Shown here: piece after piece, positions 38,337 to 47,258 of the stretch
Layout of the letters: every line of letters begins with the position of its first letter
How positions within the stretch are numbered: the stretch's first letter is position 1
Source: Salinimicrobium sp963739625
GTDB taxonomy: Bacteria > Bacteroidota > Bacteroidia > Flavobacteriales > Flavobacteriaceae
Direction: 5' to 3'
Assembly: GCA_963739625.1 (NCBI GenBank)
Contig: CAVUAU010000018.1
Span: 194,312 to 258,311, forward strand
Length of the DNA stretch: 64,000 nucleotides
Made by a program: the position numbers and the translations under genes
The notes under the pieces: model-generated
Seen by the model: the letters and a program-made list of their open reading frames with translations, nothing else
Databases searched by the model: none
Told to the model about the DNA's origin: nothing

Positions 38337-38344
38337 TAAATTTG
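38337..38344 (+). promoter_or_regulatory. Candidate carA promoter (-7 element)
   Basis: TAAATTTG matches TAnnTTTG, 22 bases before ATG 38367. A TTG at 38319-38321 lies 15 bases upstream, a little close for a -33 element. It follows directly after the terminator of the ribosomal array, so an independent promoter is required here. Confidence 0.55.
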
Positions 38345-38366
38345 CTAAGACTTTAAAATTGATTCT

Positions 38367-39480
38367 ATGAAATACCAAACCAGAAAAAAAGCGATTGTGC
38401 TGCTTGAAGATGGAACCATTTTTCACGGTAAAGCCGTGGGAGGTCGTGATGGAAAGGCTTTTGGAGAAGTTTGTTTTAATACCGGGATGACCGGATATCA
38501 GGAAATTTTCACAGATCCTTCCTATTTTGGGCAAATTATGGTTACTACCAATGCTCACATTGGGAATTATGGAGCGAATGAAGATGAAAAAGAAGCCGAA
38601 AAAGCACAGATTTCTGGTCTTGATATGTAAGAATTTCAGTTATACCCAATCCAGGCCTGCGGCTGATGAGACTTTGCTGGAATTTCTTGACAGGAGCAAC
38701 TTACTGGCAATTTCAGATGTTGACACCCGGGCGTTGGTGACTTACATTCGGGAAAATGGGGCAATGAATGCTGTGATAACAACAGATTTTGAAGATCTTG
38801 ATGCTCTTAAAAAAGAATTGGGACAAACACCTAATATGGACGGCCTTGAACTTGCATCCAAAGTGTCGACGAAAGAGCCATATTTCTTCGGAAATAAATC
38901 TGCTACCCATAAAGTGGCTGTGTTGGATATAGGTGTCAAAAAGAGCATTTTGAAGCACCTTTCCAACAGGGATGTGTACTGTAAAGTCTTCCCTTATGAT
39001 ACTCCTTATTCAGAAATGAAAAAATGGGAGCCGGATGGATACTTGCTGTCCAATGGACCTGGAGATCCTAAACCTCTTAAAAATGCCGTACAGGTAGCTA
39101 AAGATATTATGAAGGACAATGTGCCGCTCTTTGGAATTTGTCTCGGCCACCAGGTTATTGCCCTTGCCAATGGGATCTCGACATATAAGATGCATCACGG
39201 GCACAGGGGGATCAATCATCCTGTGATTAACCTGGAAACCGGGAAGGGAGAGATTACTTCGCAAAACCATGGGTTTTCGGTTAATAAGGAGGAAACTGAA
39301 TCTCATCCAGATGTGACGGTGACGCATCTGCATTTGAACGACAAAACCGTTGCAGGACTACGAATGAAGAATAAGAACTGTTTTGCTGTTCAATATCACC
39401 CCGAAGCTAGTCCGGGACCAAATGATGCACATTACCTTTTTGATGAATTTATTCATAACCTTATAGCAGTAAAACAATAA
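38367..39480 (+). CDS. carA: Carbamoyl-phosphate synthase small subunit (frameshift near 38624)
   Basis: Glutaminase subunit that supplies ammonia to the large subunit for carbamoyl phosphate, feeding arginine and pyrimidine synthesis. The N-terminal domain starts KAIVLLEDGTIFHGKAVGG with CFNTGMTGYQEIFTDPSYFG. The class I glutamine amidotransferase domain has the nucleophile in FGICLGHQVIALANG and the His/Glu pair in VQYHPEASPGPND. The frame breaks near 38624 between KAQISGL and CKNFSYTQSRPAADETLLEF; removing one base joins them into about 370 residues, the normal size. carB is not adjacent. The location between rplQ and eno is the usual flavobacterial arrangement. Error rather than decay is likely. 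Confidence 0.95.
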
Positions 39481-39486
39481 TTATAT

Positions 39487-39515
39487 AGCCTTCTTTTCCA
39501 GAAGGCTTTTTTTTT
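39487..39515 (+). terminator. Rho-independent terminator after carA
   Basis: Stem AGCCTTCT (39487-39494) / AGAAGGCT (39500-39507), 5-nt loop, followed by eight T. It lies 7 bases after the carA stop. Confidence 0.9.
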
Positions 39516-39648
39516 GATGCTTGCTAAAACGTTCTCGTTAATAAAATTCTCTTAAATCCATTGAACTAGCAGTCCCTGTTTTTACTATTCTTTTGAAGTA
39601 TTCGTATCTTGCAGTAGCAAAAACAACAAATCATTTAAAATTTTGAAT

Positions 39649-40941
39649 ATGAGCATTATCATTAATATTCATGCCCGTCAAATTTTCGATTCAAGAGGGA
39701 ATCCAACGGTAGAAGTAGACGTAGAGACAGAGAATGGAATAATTGGAAGAGCCGCAGTACCATCTGGTGCATCAACAGGAGAACATGAAGCTGTAGAACT
39801 TCGTGATGGGGGCGATGACTATATGGGAAAAGGTGTTTCAAAAGCTATAAAGAACGTAAACGAAGTTATTGCTGAAGAATTACTGGGATATTCAGTTTTC
39901 GACCAAAATGTGATAGACCAGGCAATGATCGAGTTGGATGGAACTCCTAATAAATCAAAGCTTGGTGCAAATGCTATTTTGGGAGTTTCTTTAGCGGTTG
40001 CCAAAGCAGCGGCCAATGAGCTTAACATGCCGCTTTATCGTTATGTTGGGGGAGTAAGCGCCAATACACTTCCGGTTCCTATGATGAACATTATCAATGG
40101 AGGATCCCATTCAGATGCTCCTATAGCCTTCCAGGAGTTTATGGTCATGCCGGTGAAAGCCAAAGATTTTTCCGAAGCATTGAAAATGGGAACAGAGATT
40201 TTCCATAACCTCAAAAAAGTGCTTCACAAGAGAGGCCTTAGTACAGCAGTTGGAGATGAAGGTGGTTTTGCGCCTACCCTTGATGGAACAGAAGATGCTC
40301 TTGACACCATTCTACAGTCCATTAAGAATGCAGGTTACACTCCGGGAGAGCAGGTAATGATCGCTTTGGATTGTGCAGCTGCCGAATTCTACGAAAACGG
40401 TAAGTACGACTATACTAAATTTGAGGGAGAGAAAGGAAAAATTAGAAGCAGTCAGGAGCAGGCAGAATATCTTAATTCCCTGGCCGAAAAATATCCTATT
40501 ATATCTATTGAAGATGGGATGGATGAAAACGACTGGGATGGCTGGAAGGCGCTGACAGAATTGGCTGGAGATAAAATCCAACTGGTAGGGGATGACCTAT
40601 TTGTAACGAACGTAGAGCGTTTGTCAAAAGGTATTTCTGAAAAGATTGCCAACTCTATTCTTATTAAAGTAAACCAGATTGGTACTTTGACCGAAACTAT
40701 TTCGGCAGTGAATATGGCTCACAATGCAGGGTATACTTCTGTCATGTCGCACCGTTCTGGGGAGACTGAAGATAACACTATTGCAGACCTTGCTGTTGCT
40801 CTTAATACCGGCCAGATCAAAACAGGGTCAGCTTCAAGAAGTGACAGGATGGCGAAGTACAACCAGTTGCTGCGCATTGAGGAGGAACTTGGAAGCGTAG
40901 CTTATTTTCCGCAGGAAAAAGCTTTCAAGATCAAAAAATAA
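39649..40941 (+). CDS. eno: Enolase (phosphopyruvate hydratase)
   Basis: 430 residues, interconverting 2-phosphoglycerate and phosphoenolpyruvate with Mg2+. The start is ATG 39649 (MSIIINIHARQIFDSRGNPT); the frame can be opened at TTG 39643, but this only adds two residues. Active-site and metal-binding segments are present: GGSHSDAPIAFQEFM, SIEDGMDENDWDGWKAL, QLVGDDLFVTN, KVNQIGTLTE and MSHRSGETEDNTIADLAVAL. It is complete, with its own terminator. The spacing from the carA terminator implies its own promoter, which I could not place with confidence. Confidence 0.98.
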   Translation: MSIIINIHARQIFDSRGNPTVEVDVETENGIIGRAAVPSGASTGEHEAVELRDGGDDYMGKGVSKAIKNVNEVIAEELLGYSVFDQNVIDQAMIELDGTPNKSKLGANAILGVSLAVAKAAANELNMPLYRYVGGVSANTLPVPMMNIINGGSHSDAPIAFQEFMVMPVKAKDFSEALKMGTEIFHNLKKVLHKRGLSTAVGDEGGFAPTLDGTEDALDTILQSIKNAGYTPGEQVMIALDCAAAEFYENGKYDYTKFEGEKGKIRSSQEQAEYLNSLAEKYPIISIEDGMDENDWDGWKALTELAGDKIQLVGDDLFVTNVERLSKGISEKIANSILIKVNQIGTLTETISAVNMAHNAGYTSVMSHRSGETEDNTIADLAVALNTGQIKTGSASRSDRMAKYNQLLRIEEELGSVAYFPQEKAFKIKK

Positions 40942-40964
40942 AAGTTTACCCCTAAAATTAGGAG

Positions 40965-40995
40965 AAGCCTTTCCATTCCCGGAAAGGCTTTTTTA
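40965..40995 (+). terminator. Rho-independent terminator after eno
   Basis: Perfect 10-bp stem AAGCCTTTCC (40965-40974) / GGAAAGGCTT (40981-40990), 6-nt loop, followed by TTTTATTT. Confidence 0.92.
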
Positions 40996-41202
40996 TTTCA
41001 AAAAGTGACACTTATCATATTTTCCAATGAATTAGCTGTTTAGCTTTAAGAGCTTGTTATTTTTAGCTTTTTAAGAAGTTCGTAAAAAGAAATGTTTTCT
41101 ACTGTTGAAACTACAACTGAAGTGCGGTATCAGGCGGAAAATAACAGAGAATTTTGTAAATTAGCAATTCTTAAAATTATACTCACGAAATCAATAAAAA
41201 AT

Positions 41203-42489
41203 ATGTCAAAAGTAGCTACTGTAGAAATTGAGGGGAAAAAATATGAACTACCGATAGTGGTAGGGACAGAAAATGAAATTGCTGTTGATATCATGCAATT
41301 GCGAGGTAAATCGGGTGCTATTACTCTCGATCCAGGGTATAAGAATACCGGGGCATGTGAAAGCGCAATTACTTTCCTCAATGGAGAAGAAGGAATCCTG
41401 AGGTATAGGGGCTACTCCATTGAAGAATTGGCAGAAAAAGCCGATTTTCTGGAAGTAGCTTACCTTTTGATCTTTGGGGAACTTCCTAACGCAACTCAAC
41501 TTCAAAAATTCAATACAGATATTCTGGATCAAAGCATCGTAAATGAGGATATGAAGACCGTACTAAAAGGTTTTCCAGAATCTGCTCACCCTATGGGAGT
41601 GCTTTCCTCTCTTACAAGTGCATTGACGGCTTTTAACCCTAAGTCGGTCAATGTTGATTCTGAAGAGGATATGTACAGGGCAATTGTCAAGATTTTGGCG
41701 AAATTCCCTGTTCTTGCCGCATGGACGCTTCGGAAGAAAAATGGTCAAAACCTTTACAACAAGGACACGAATATTGGCTATGTTGAAAGCTTATTGAAAA
41801 TGATGTTCCAGGACGACAAGAAAAGAACTTATAAGCAGAACAAAACTGTTGTGAGTGCTCTTGATAAATTACTTATTCTTCATGCAGACCACGAGCAAAA
41901 CTGTTCTACTTCAACTGTACGAATAGTAGGTTCTTCTCATGCGGGATTGTTTGCGTCTATTTCGGCCGGTGTTTCTGCGCTATGGGGACCACTCCACGGA
42001 GGTGCAAACCAGGCTGTGATCGAAATGCTTGAGGAGATCAAAGCAGATGGTGGTGACACTTCTAAATTCATTGCCAAGGCTAAAGACAAGGATGATCCTT
42101 TCAGGCTGATGGGCTTTGGACACCGTGTATACAAGAATTTTGATCCAAGAGCCAAAATCATTAAAAAAGCTGCAGACGAAGTTCTAGATCAATTGGGTGT
42201 AGATGATCCTATTTTAGAAATTGCAAAAGGTCTTGAAAAAGCCGCTTTGGAGGACGAATATTTCATCGAGAGAAAACTGTATCCAAACGTAGATTTCTAT
42301 TCAGGAATTATTTATCGTGCAATGGGTATTCCAACAGAAATGTTTACAGTGATGTTTGCTGTAGGACGTCTTCCGGGATGGATCGCGCAATGGAGAGAAA
42401 TGCGCCTTCGCAAGGAGCCAATTGGTCGTCCCCGCCAGGTTTATATTGGAGAAACCCATAGGAAATTCAAATCTATTGAACAGAGATAG
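41203..42489 (+). CDS. gltA: Citrate synthase
   Basis: 428 residues, condensing acetyl-CoA with oxaloacetate into citrate, entry step of the TCA cycle. ATG 41203 (MSKVATVEIEGKKYELPIVV) is chosen over the upstream in-frame ATG 41092, because the 37 extra residues look untranslated (leader-like, AT-rich) and are not part of the family. Catalytic regions are intact: SSHAGLFASISAGVSALWGP followed by LHGGANQAV, FGHRVYKNFDPRA with the second histidine, and NVDFYSGIIYRAMGIP. The length fits the hexameric type-I Gram-negative form, which is often NADH-sensitive. A terminator follows within 30 bases. Confidence 0.97.
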   Translation: MSKVATVEIEGKKYELPIVVGTENEIAVDIMQLRGKSGAITLDPGYKNTGACESAITFLNGEEGILRYRGYSIEELAEKADFLEVAYLLIFGELPNATQLQKFNTDILDQSIVNEDMKTVLKGFPESAHPMGVLSSLTSALTAFNPKSVNVDSEEDMYRAIVKILAKFPVLAAWTLRKKNGQNLYNKDTNIGYVESLLKMMFQDDKKRTYKQNKTVVSALDKLLILHADHEQNCSTSTVRIVGSSHAGLFASISAGVSALWGPLHGGANQAVIEMLEEIKADGGDTSKFIAKAKDKDDPFRLMGFGHRVYKNFDPRAKIIKKAADEVLDQLGVDDPILEIAKGLEKAALEDEYFIERKLYPNVDFYSGIIYRAMGIPTEMFTVMFAVGRLPGWIAQWREMRLRKEPIGRPRQVYIGETHRKFKSIEQR

Positions 42490-42514
42490 ATATTCAAAAA
42501 GTAAAGCAATGAAG

Positions 42515-42540
42515 AAGCCTCAAGAAATTGAGGCTTTTTT
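42515..42540 (+). terminator. Rho-independent terminator after gltA
   Basis: Stem AAGCCTCAA (42515-42523) / TTGAGGCTT (42528-42536) with a GAAA tetraloop and following T run. The 285 bases after it, up to the next promoter, hold no gene I can support. Confidence 0.92.
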
Positions 42541-42826
42541 ATTGCTAAGAAATTCAAAATTAAGGGGGCTACCTGTCTCACGCAAAAATGCTTGTAAATC
42601 TGGTGTGGCTAAAAACGCCGGTTATAATTCTGCTACAATGCTTAGTGCACAATGATGAAGTGTTTTAAATTATTCCTGCTGTATTCCCGCAATTTACGTC
42701 ACCATAATACTGGTTGAAACGTTTGGGAGAGATAGAACTTCCAGTTCTTTGACACATCTCAAATCCGGCATGTATCCAGGAGGAGTTCTAGCTTTAATTC
42801 ATTGATTTTATTGGCTGTTCTCCTTA

Positions 42827-42854
42827 TTTGCTCTCCTTCCTTTTTCTATATTTG
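42827..42854 (+). promoter_or_regulatory. Promoter of the amidinohydrolase pair
   Basis: TTTG (42827-42830) and TATATTTG (42847-42854) with a 16-base spacer, 15 bases before ATG 42870. It overlaps the alternative upstream start at 42828, which therefore cannot be the translation start. Confidence 0.65.
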
Positions 42855-42869
42855 CAAAAATTTTCGGTC

Positions 42870-43781
42870 ATGAAACTAAATGTTAAAAACGAAACTTCCC
42901 GTCTTAGGGCCGTTGTCCTGGGAACTGCAGAGAGTCTTGGGGGAACACCTTCCTTTTCTGATGCTTATGATCCAAAGTCAGCAGAACATATTAAAGCCGG
43001 AACTTATCCGCTCGAAGCAGATATGATTAAAGAAATGGAGGCCGTGCGTGTAGTTTTTGAAAAGTATGATGTTCAGATTTTTCGGCCAAAGGAAATTAAA
43101 GACTACAACCAGATTTTTACCAGGGATATTGGTTTCGTGATCGATGATAAATTTATTAAAGCAAATATTCTTCCTGACAGAGAACAGGAAATAGAGGCTA
43201 TTTCACATGTCCTGGAGCAGATTGATCCCGATAAGGTTCTTCAATTACCCGAAGATGCCCACGTAGAAGGGGGAGATGTGATGCTGCACAACGATTACTT
43301 GTTTGTAGGTACCTATTATGGCAGCGATTATTCCAATTTTATTACTGCAAGGACAAACAAACAAGCCGTGGAATATCTAAGGGAAATGTTTCCGGAGAAA
43401 AAGCTGAAGTCTTTCAACCTTAAAAAATCTAATTACGAACCTCGGGATAATGCCTTGCACCTGGATTGCTGTTTTCAACCTGTTGGAAAGGACAAGGCCA
43501 TCCTGTATAGAGGCGGCTTTTTATACGCCGATGAATATGAGTGGCTCGTGAATTTCTTCGGAAAAGAAAATATTTTCGAGATTACCCGTGATGAAATGTA
43601 TGACATGAATTCGAATGTTTTCTCTATTTCTGAAGACGTGGTGATTTCAGAAAGAAATTTCACAAGACTTAACAAATGGCTTCGCGATAATGGAATGACT
43701 GTTGAAGAGGTGCCGTATGCCGAAATTGCAAAACAGGAAGGATTGTTGAGATGCTCAACTTTACCCTTAATTAGAGATTAA
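42870..43781 (+). CDS. Dimethylarginine dimethylaminohydrolase-like amidinotransferase-fold hydrolase
   Basis: 303 residues from ATG 42870 (MKLNVKNETSRLRAVVLGTA). It belongs to the arginine-deiminase/DDAH/amidinotransferase (pentein) fold. Substrate-binding acid segment FTRDIGFVIDD, DAHVEGGDVMLHNDYL, catalytic histidine region ALHLDCCFQPVG and the C-terminal nucleophile in LLRCSTLPLIRD are all present. A guanidino compound such as arginine or a methylarginine is the likely substrate. The next gene, 8 bases downstream, is a second protein of the same fold (CtlX-like), so the two may act in sequence on arginine or citrulline. The exact reaction cannot be decided by reading. Confidence 0.82.
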   Translation: MKLNVKNETSRLRAVVLGTAESLGGTPSFSDAYDPKSAEHIKAGTYPLEADMIKEMEAVRVVFEKYDVQIFRPKEIKDYNQIFTRDIGFVIDDKFIKANILPDREQEIEAISHVLEQIDPDKVLQLPEDAHVEGGDVMLHNDYLFVGTYYGSDYSNFITARTNKQAVEYLREMFPEKKLKSFNLKKSNYEPRDNALHLDCCFQPVGKDKAILYRGGFLYADEYEWLVNFFGKENIFEITRDEMYDMNSNVFSISEDVVISERNFTRLNKWLRDNGMTVEEVPYAEIAKQEGLLRCSTLPLIRD

Positions 43782-43789
43782 GAAATTAC

Positions 43790-44722
43790 ATGAGACAAAT
43801 TACAGATACTTTATTGATGGTGCGTCCGGTTGCTTTTAGAATGAATGAGCAAACCGCTGTAAACAATTATTTCCAGGAAGGACTTCATCTGGCTAACGAA
43901 AAGATCAACAAAAAGGCACAGGATGAATTTGATGCTTTTGTTGAAAAATTAAGAGCCGTTGGAGTGCATGTGATCGTGGTAGACGATGATGAAAAACTTG
44001 ATACGCCAGATTCTATATTTCCAAACAACTGGGTAACCTTTCATGAGGATGCCACCGCTGCTTTATATCCACTTTTTGCCGAGAATCGTCGAAGAGAGCG
44101 TCGTGCCGAAGTTTTTGAAAAAATTGAGGAAGAAGGTTACGTGATCAAGAATGTGGTTGATTATACCAGCGCCGAAGATGAGGAGCTGTTTCTCGAATCA
44201 ACCGGAAGTATGATTCTTGACAGGGTCAATGAGAAAGCCTATTGTGCTTTATCTCCCCGTGCCAATGAAGAACTGCTTATAGAATTTTGTGAGGATTTTG
44301 AGCTTACCCCGGTGATATTTATCGCCTATCAGGATGTTGACGGAAGAAGGATGCCTATTTATCATACTAATGTCATGATGTGCCTGGCAGAAAATTTTGC
44401 CGTGATTTGCCTGGATAGTATTGATGATCCAAAGGAGCGAAAAAATGTTGTGAGACATCTAAAAATTGACGGGAAAGAAATTATTGAAATTTCTGAAGCC
44501 CAGATGCATAGGTATGCGGGTAATATGTTACAGGTATCTGGCGAAGACGGGAAAAAATATCTTGTGATGAGCAAATCTGCTCATGATAGTTTACTGCCAA
44601 CGCAAATAGCTGCTATTGAAAAGCATTGTGAAATATTGAGCAGTAATCTCGAGACCATAGAAACCTGTGGTGGCGGAAGCGCCAGGTGTATGATGGCCGA
44701 AATCTTCCTTCCAAAAAAGTAA
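43790..44722 (+). CDS. ctlX: CtlX-like citrulline/arginine hydrolase (pentein fold)
   Basis: 310 residues beginning MRQITDTLLMVRPVAFRMNE, the signature opening of the citrulline-utilisation hydrolase CtlX family (citrulline ureidase in Francisella). Pentein-fold landmarks are DSIFPNNWVTFHEDATAALY, STGSMILDRVNEKAYCALSP, PIYHTNVMMCLAENFAVICL and the C-terminal nucleophile GGGSARCMMAEIFLPKK. It is co-transcribed with the DDAH-like gene just upstream and ends at a terminator. Together they suggest a route from arginine or its derivatives to ornithine-type products. The family assignment is good; the biological substrate here is inferred. Confidence 0.85.
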   Translation: MRQITDTLLMVRPVAFRMNEQTAVNNYFQEGLHLANEKINKKAQDEFDAFVEKLRAVGVHVIVVDDDEKLDTPDSIFPNNWVTFHEDATAALYPLFAENRRRERRAEVFEKIEEEGYVIKNVVDYTSAEDEELFLESTGSMILDRVNEKAYCALSPRANEELLIEFCEDFELTPVIFIAYQDVDGRRMPIYHTNVMMCLAENFAVICLDSIDDPKERKNVVRHLKIDGKEIIEISEAQMHRYAGNMLQVSGEDGKKYLVMSKSAHDSLLPTQIAAIEKHCEILSSNLETIETCGGGSARCMMAEIFLPKK

Positions 44723-44729
44723 AAAATTA

Positions 44730-44753
44730 AAGCCCTTGAAAAAGGGCTTTTTT
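44730..44753 (+). terminator. Rho-independent terminator after the ctlX-like gene
   Basis: Stem AAGCCCTT (44730-44737) / AAGGGCTT (44742-44749), GAAA tetraloop, then TTTT. It can also end the convergent minus-strand gene, since an A-rich run precedes it. Confidence 0.9.
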
Positions 44754-44766
44754 GATATCTTATTTT

Positions 44767-45198
44767 TTAGAGGTCTTCAATTCTTGTCCCGGCATTATCT
44801 GCCTTAAAATTTCTTATCTTTTTTATGAAGCTGTGTATTTCCACTTCGGCTGCACCCGCCCATACCTTAATAAAGTACTGGTCTCTGTAAAAAGAATATT
44901 CCTCGGCTTTGCCCTTGTAAACCTTCAGCTTGAAAAATGGAATAATAAGTGAAAAAGTGTCATTTTGAGTTCTAAAACTTATGATGATCCCCTTTGGCCG
45001 CATTTCGATGCTGCACTTACTGTTACCTTCATTAAGCACCAGGAGATTGTAGATATCTATACTGGCCGCAGTTATGAACAGGCCGGAGATGCTGGTCTTT
45101 TCATGTTTTTTCCGCTCTTCTAAAGTAAAAGGTTTTCCTACGGCAGCATCAATTTCATCTTTTTTATCTGAAAAACCTTCTGATATGTTGATAAGCAT
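44767..45198 (-). CDS. Conserved hypothetical cytoplasmic protein
   Basis: 143 residues from ATG 45198 (MLINISEGFSDKKDEIDAAV). A longer reading from 45237 would start upstream of the candidate -7 box (TACCTTTA, minus strand, 45215-45222) and is not favoured. No signal peptide or membrane segment is present. The sequence is mixed alpha/beta with SISGLFITAASIDIYNLLVL and FFKLKVYKGKAEEYSFYRDQ, the latter similar in style to small PH-like or YcxB-like folds. I know no function. It lies alone between the convergent ctlX-like gene and divergent argS. Confidence 0.7.
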   Translation of the reverse strand: MLINISEGFSDKKDEIDAAVGKPFTLEERKKHEKTSISGLFITAASIDIYNLLVLNEGNSKCSIEMRPKGIIISFRTQNDTFSLIIPFFKLKVYKGKAEEYSFYRDQYFIKVWAGAAEVEIHSFIKKIRNFKADNAGTRIEDL

Positions 45199-45264
45199 TA
45201 TTTCCCGTTTTTTATAAAGGTAGTCATTTGCTTGCAAAGGCTTTACCTAAGCCTTATTTTCTGT

Positions 45265-45272
45265 TATCTTTG
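45265..45272 (+). promoter_or_regulatory. argS promoter (-7 element)
   Basis: TATCTTTG is an exact TAnnTTTG match with TTTA at 45242-45245, 19 bases upstream. It is 40 bases before ATG 45313. The divergent hypothetical gene's candidate box lies about 45 bases away on the other strand. Confidence 0.65.
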
Positions 45273-45312
45273 CAGCTTCCCGGCGAACACTGCGGGAGTA
45301 AAAACCAGATAA

Positions 45313-47082
45313 ATGAGCGTTCAAAAAACACTTTCTATACAGGTAAAAGAGGCGGTAAAATCTCTTTTTGAAGTAACATTGGAGACTGTTGAATTTCAGC
45401 CTACCCGTAAAGATTTTGAAGGGGATATTACCCTTGTTGTCTTTCCTATGTTGCGGCAAATCAAAACCAGTCCTGTCAAACTTGGGGAGGCGATAGGAGA
45501 TTATCTTGTTAAGCACAATCCTGAAATTGAAAAGTTTAATGTAGTCCAGGGCTTCTTGAATATTGTTCTGGATGATCAATATTACCTGGATTTCTTCAGT
45601 AAAATGAAGGAAGATAAAGACTTCGGAAAAAAGTCAAAAGGAGAAAATTCTATTATGGTTGAATATTCTTCACCAAATACAAACAAACCATTGCACCTGG
45701 GGCACATCAGGAATGTCCTTTTAGGCTATTCTGTTTCCGAAATCCTTAAAGCTGCAGGTAATGAGGTTTATAAAACCCAGATCATCAATGATCGCGGGAT
45801 TCATATTTGTAAATCCATGCTGGCCTGGCAACGCTTCGGAAATGGGGAAACCCCGCAAACCTCGGGGTTGAAAGGAGATAAACTGGTAGGGAACTATTAC
45901 GTTGAATTTGATAAAGCCTACAAAAAAGAGGTCGCAGGACTTGTGGCTCAGGGAAAATCTGAAGAAGAAGCGAAAGCAGAAGCTCCTGTTTTGAAAGATG
46001 CCCAGGAAATGCTTAGAAAATGGGAAGCCGGTGACGAAGCGGTCGTGGAATTATGGAAGACCATGAACGAATGGGTTTATAATGGGTTTGAAGAAACTTA
46101 TGATAAGCTGGGAGTGGACTTTGATAAGAATTATTACGAAAGCAACACTTACCTTCTTGGGAAAAATGTTGTGGCAGAAGGCCTCGAAAAAGGCATTTTT
46201 TACAGGAAAGAAGATGGCAGTGTTTGGATAGATCTCACAGATGAAGGTCTTGATGAAAAGATCGTGTTAAGGAGCGATGGAACGGCCGTTTACATGACGC
46301 AGGATATAGGTACCGCGATCCAGCGGGTGCAGGATTTTCATATCAACGGCATGGTGTATACCGTGGGAAATGAACAGGATTATCACTTTAAAGTACTGTT
46401 TTTGATCCTTAAGAAACTTGGCTATGACTGGGCAGAAAACCTTTATCATCTAAGCTACGGAATGGTGGATCTTCCCAGCGGGAAAATGAAGAGCCGTGAA
46501 GGTACAGTGGTCGATGCCGATGATCTTGTTGCCGAGATGGTAAAAACAGCTAAAGAGATTTCAGAAGAACTGGGTAAGCTTGAAGATTATTCCGAAGAAG
46601 AAAAAGAGGAGCTGTACAGGATTATTGGTCTGGGGGCATTAAAATATTATATCCTCAAGGTAGATCCAAGAAAAAGGATCCTGTTCAACCCGGAAGAGTC
46701 TGTAGACTTTCAGGGAAACACAGGGCCGTTTATTCAATACACCTACGCAAGGATACAGTCAATTCTGCGGAAGGCAGAGTTTGAATATTCTGAAGCTATA
46801 ACAGAATATAAACTGAATGACAAGGAAAAAGAATTGATCAAGCAGCTGCAATTATATCCTGAAACTATTGTATTAGCAGCCGAAAATCACAGCCCGGCTT
46901 TAATTGCCAATTATACATATGAGCTGGTTAAAGAGTTCAACAGCTTTTACCAAAATGTTACTATTTTAGGAACTGAAGATGAGACAGAGAAGAAATTCAG
47001 GGTTCAGCTTTCCCGGGCCGTAGGTGATGTCATAAAATCCTCTTTTGGTTTACTTGGCATCTATGTGCCGGAAAGGATGTAG
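45313..47082 (+). CDS. argS: Arginyl-tRNA synthetase
   Basis: 589 residues. Class I synthetase: HIGH-type motif in EYSSPNTNKPLHLGHIRN, KMSKS-type loop in GKMKSREGTVVDADDL, the N-terminal tRNA D-loop-binding domain over residues 1-110, and the C-terminal helical anticodon-binding domain with the FIQYTYARIQSILRKA start. It ends in GLLGIYVPERM, the family terminus. It charges tRNA-Arg with arginine. Its proximity to two guanidino hydrolases is noted but may be coincidental. The frame is intact, and the length is normal. Confidence 0.98.
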   Translation: MSVQKTLSIQVKEAVKSLFEVTLETVEFQPTRKDFEGDITLVVFPMLRQIKTSPVKLGEAIGDYLVKHNPEIEKFNVVQGFLNIVLDDQYYLDFFSKMKEDKDFGKKSKGENSIMVEYSSPNTNKPLHLGHIRNVLLGYSVSEILKAAGNEVYKTQIINDRGIHICKSMLAWQRFGNGETPQTSGLKGDKLVGNYYVEFDKAYKKEVAGLVAQGKSEEEAKAEAPVLKDAQEMLRKWEAGDEAVVELWKTMNEWVYNGFEETYDKLGVDFDKNYYESNTYLLGKNVVAEGLEKGIFYRKEDGSVWIDLTDEGLDEKIVLRSDGTAVYMTQDIGTAIQRVQDFHINGMVYTVGNEQDYHFKVLFLILKKLGYDWAENLYHLSYGMVDLPSGKMKSREGTVVDADDLVAEMVKTAKEISEELGKLEDYSEEEKEELYRIIGLGALKYYILKVDPRKRILFNPEESVDFQGNTGPFIQYTYARIQSILRKAEFEYSEAITEYKLNDKEKELIKQLQLYPETIVLAAENHSPALIANYTYELVKEFNSFYQNVTILGTEDETEKKFRVQLSRAVGDVIKSSFGLLGIYVPERM

Positions 47083-47085
47083 GTC

Positions 47086-47120
47086 GAAGGTGGAAGTTCG
47101 AAATACGAAGTTAGAAGGTG
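47086..47120. repeat. Heptamer-periodic intergenic repeat (GAAnnnn x5)
   Basis: Five successive 7-base units beginning GAA: GAAGGTG, GAAGTTC, GAAATAC, GAAGTTA, GAAGGTG. It begins 3 bases after the argS stop. No coding potential; the sequence drifts into ordinary AT-rich DNA downstream. Confidence 0.6.
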
Positions 47121-47210
47121 AAATTAAGTATTTCCAAAAATTCCTTTTTTGAGAGATCTTTAAAAAAGAACTGAGAAGTTGAAAAAGTTTTCACTTCAGC
47201 CTCAAATCAT

Positions 47211-47218
47211 TAAATTTG
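47211..47218 (+). promoter_or_regulatory. ffh promoter (-7 element)
   Basis: TAAATTTG matches TAnnTTTG, with TTTT at 47188-47191 positioned 19 bases upstream as a weak -33. It lies 40 bases before ATG 47259. Confidence 0.6.
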
Positions 47219-47258
47219 CAACTGCTGCATACGGCAGGCTTAAAAAACAAGAGAGAAT

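Noticed and set aside
38527..38630. Programmed frameshift in carA
   Set aside because: The break fits the single-inserted-base pattern seen in the other genes, and no slippery site or stimulatory structure is evident.
41092..41202. N-terminal extension of citrate synthase
   Set aside because: The family start is at 41203; the extension is leader-like and not homologous to citrate synthases.
42828..42869. N-terminal extension of the DDAH-like protein
   Set aside because: It overlaps the -7 promoter element and therefore lies upstream of the transcript start.
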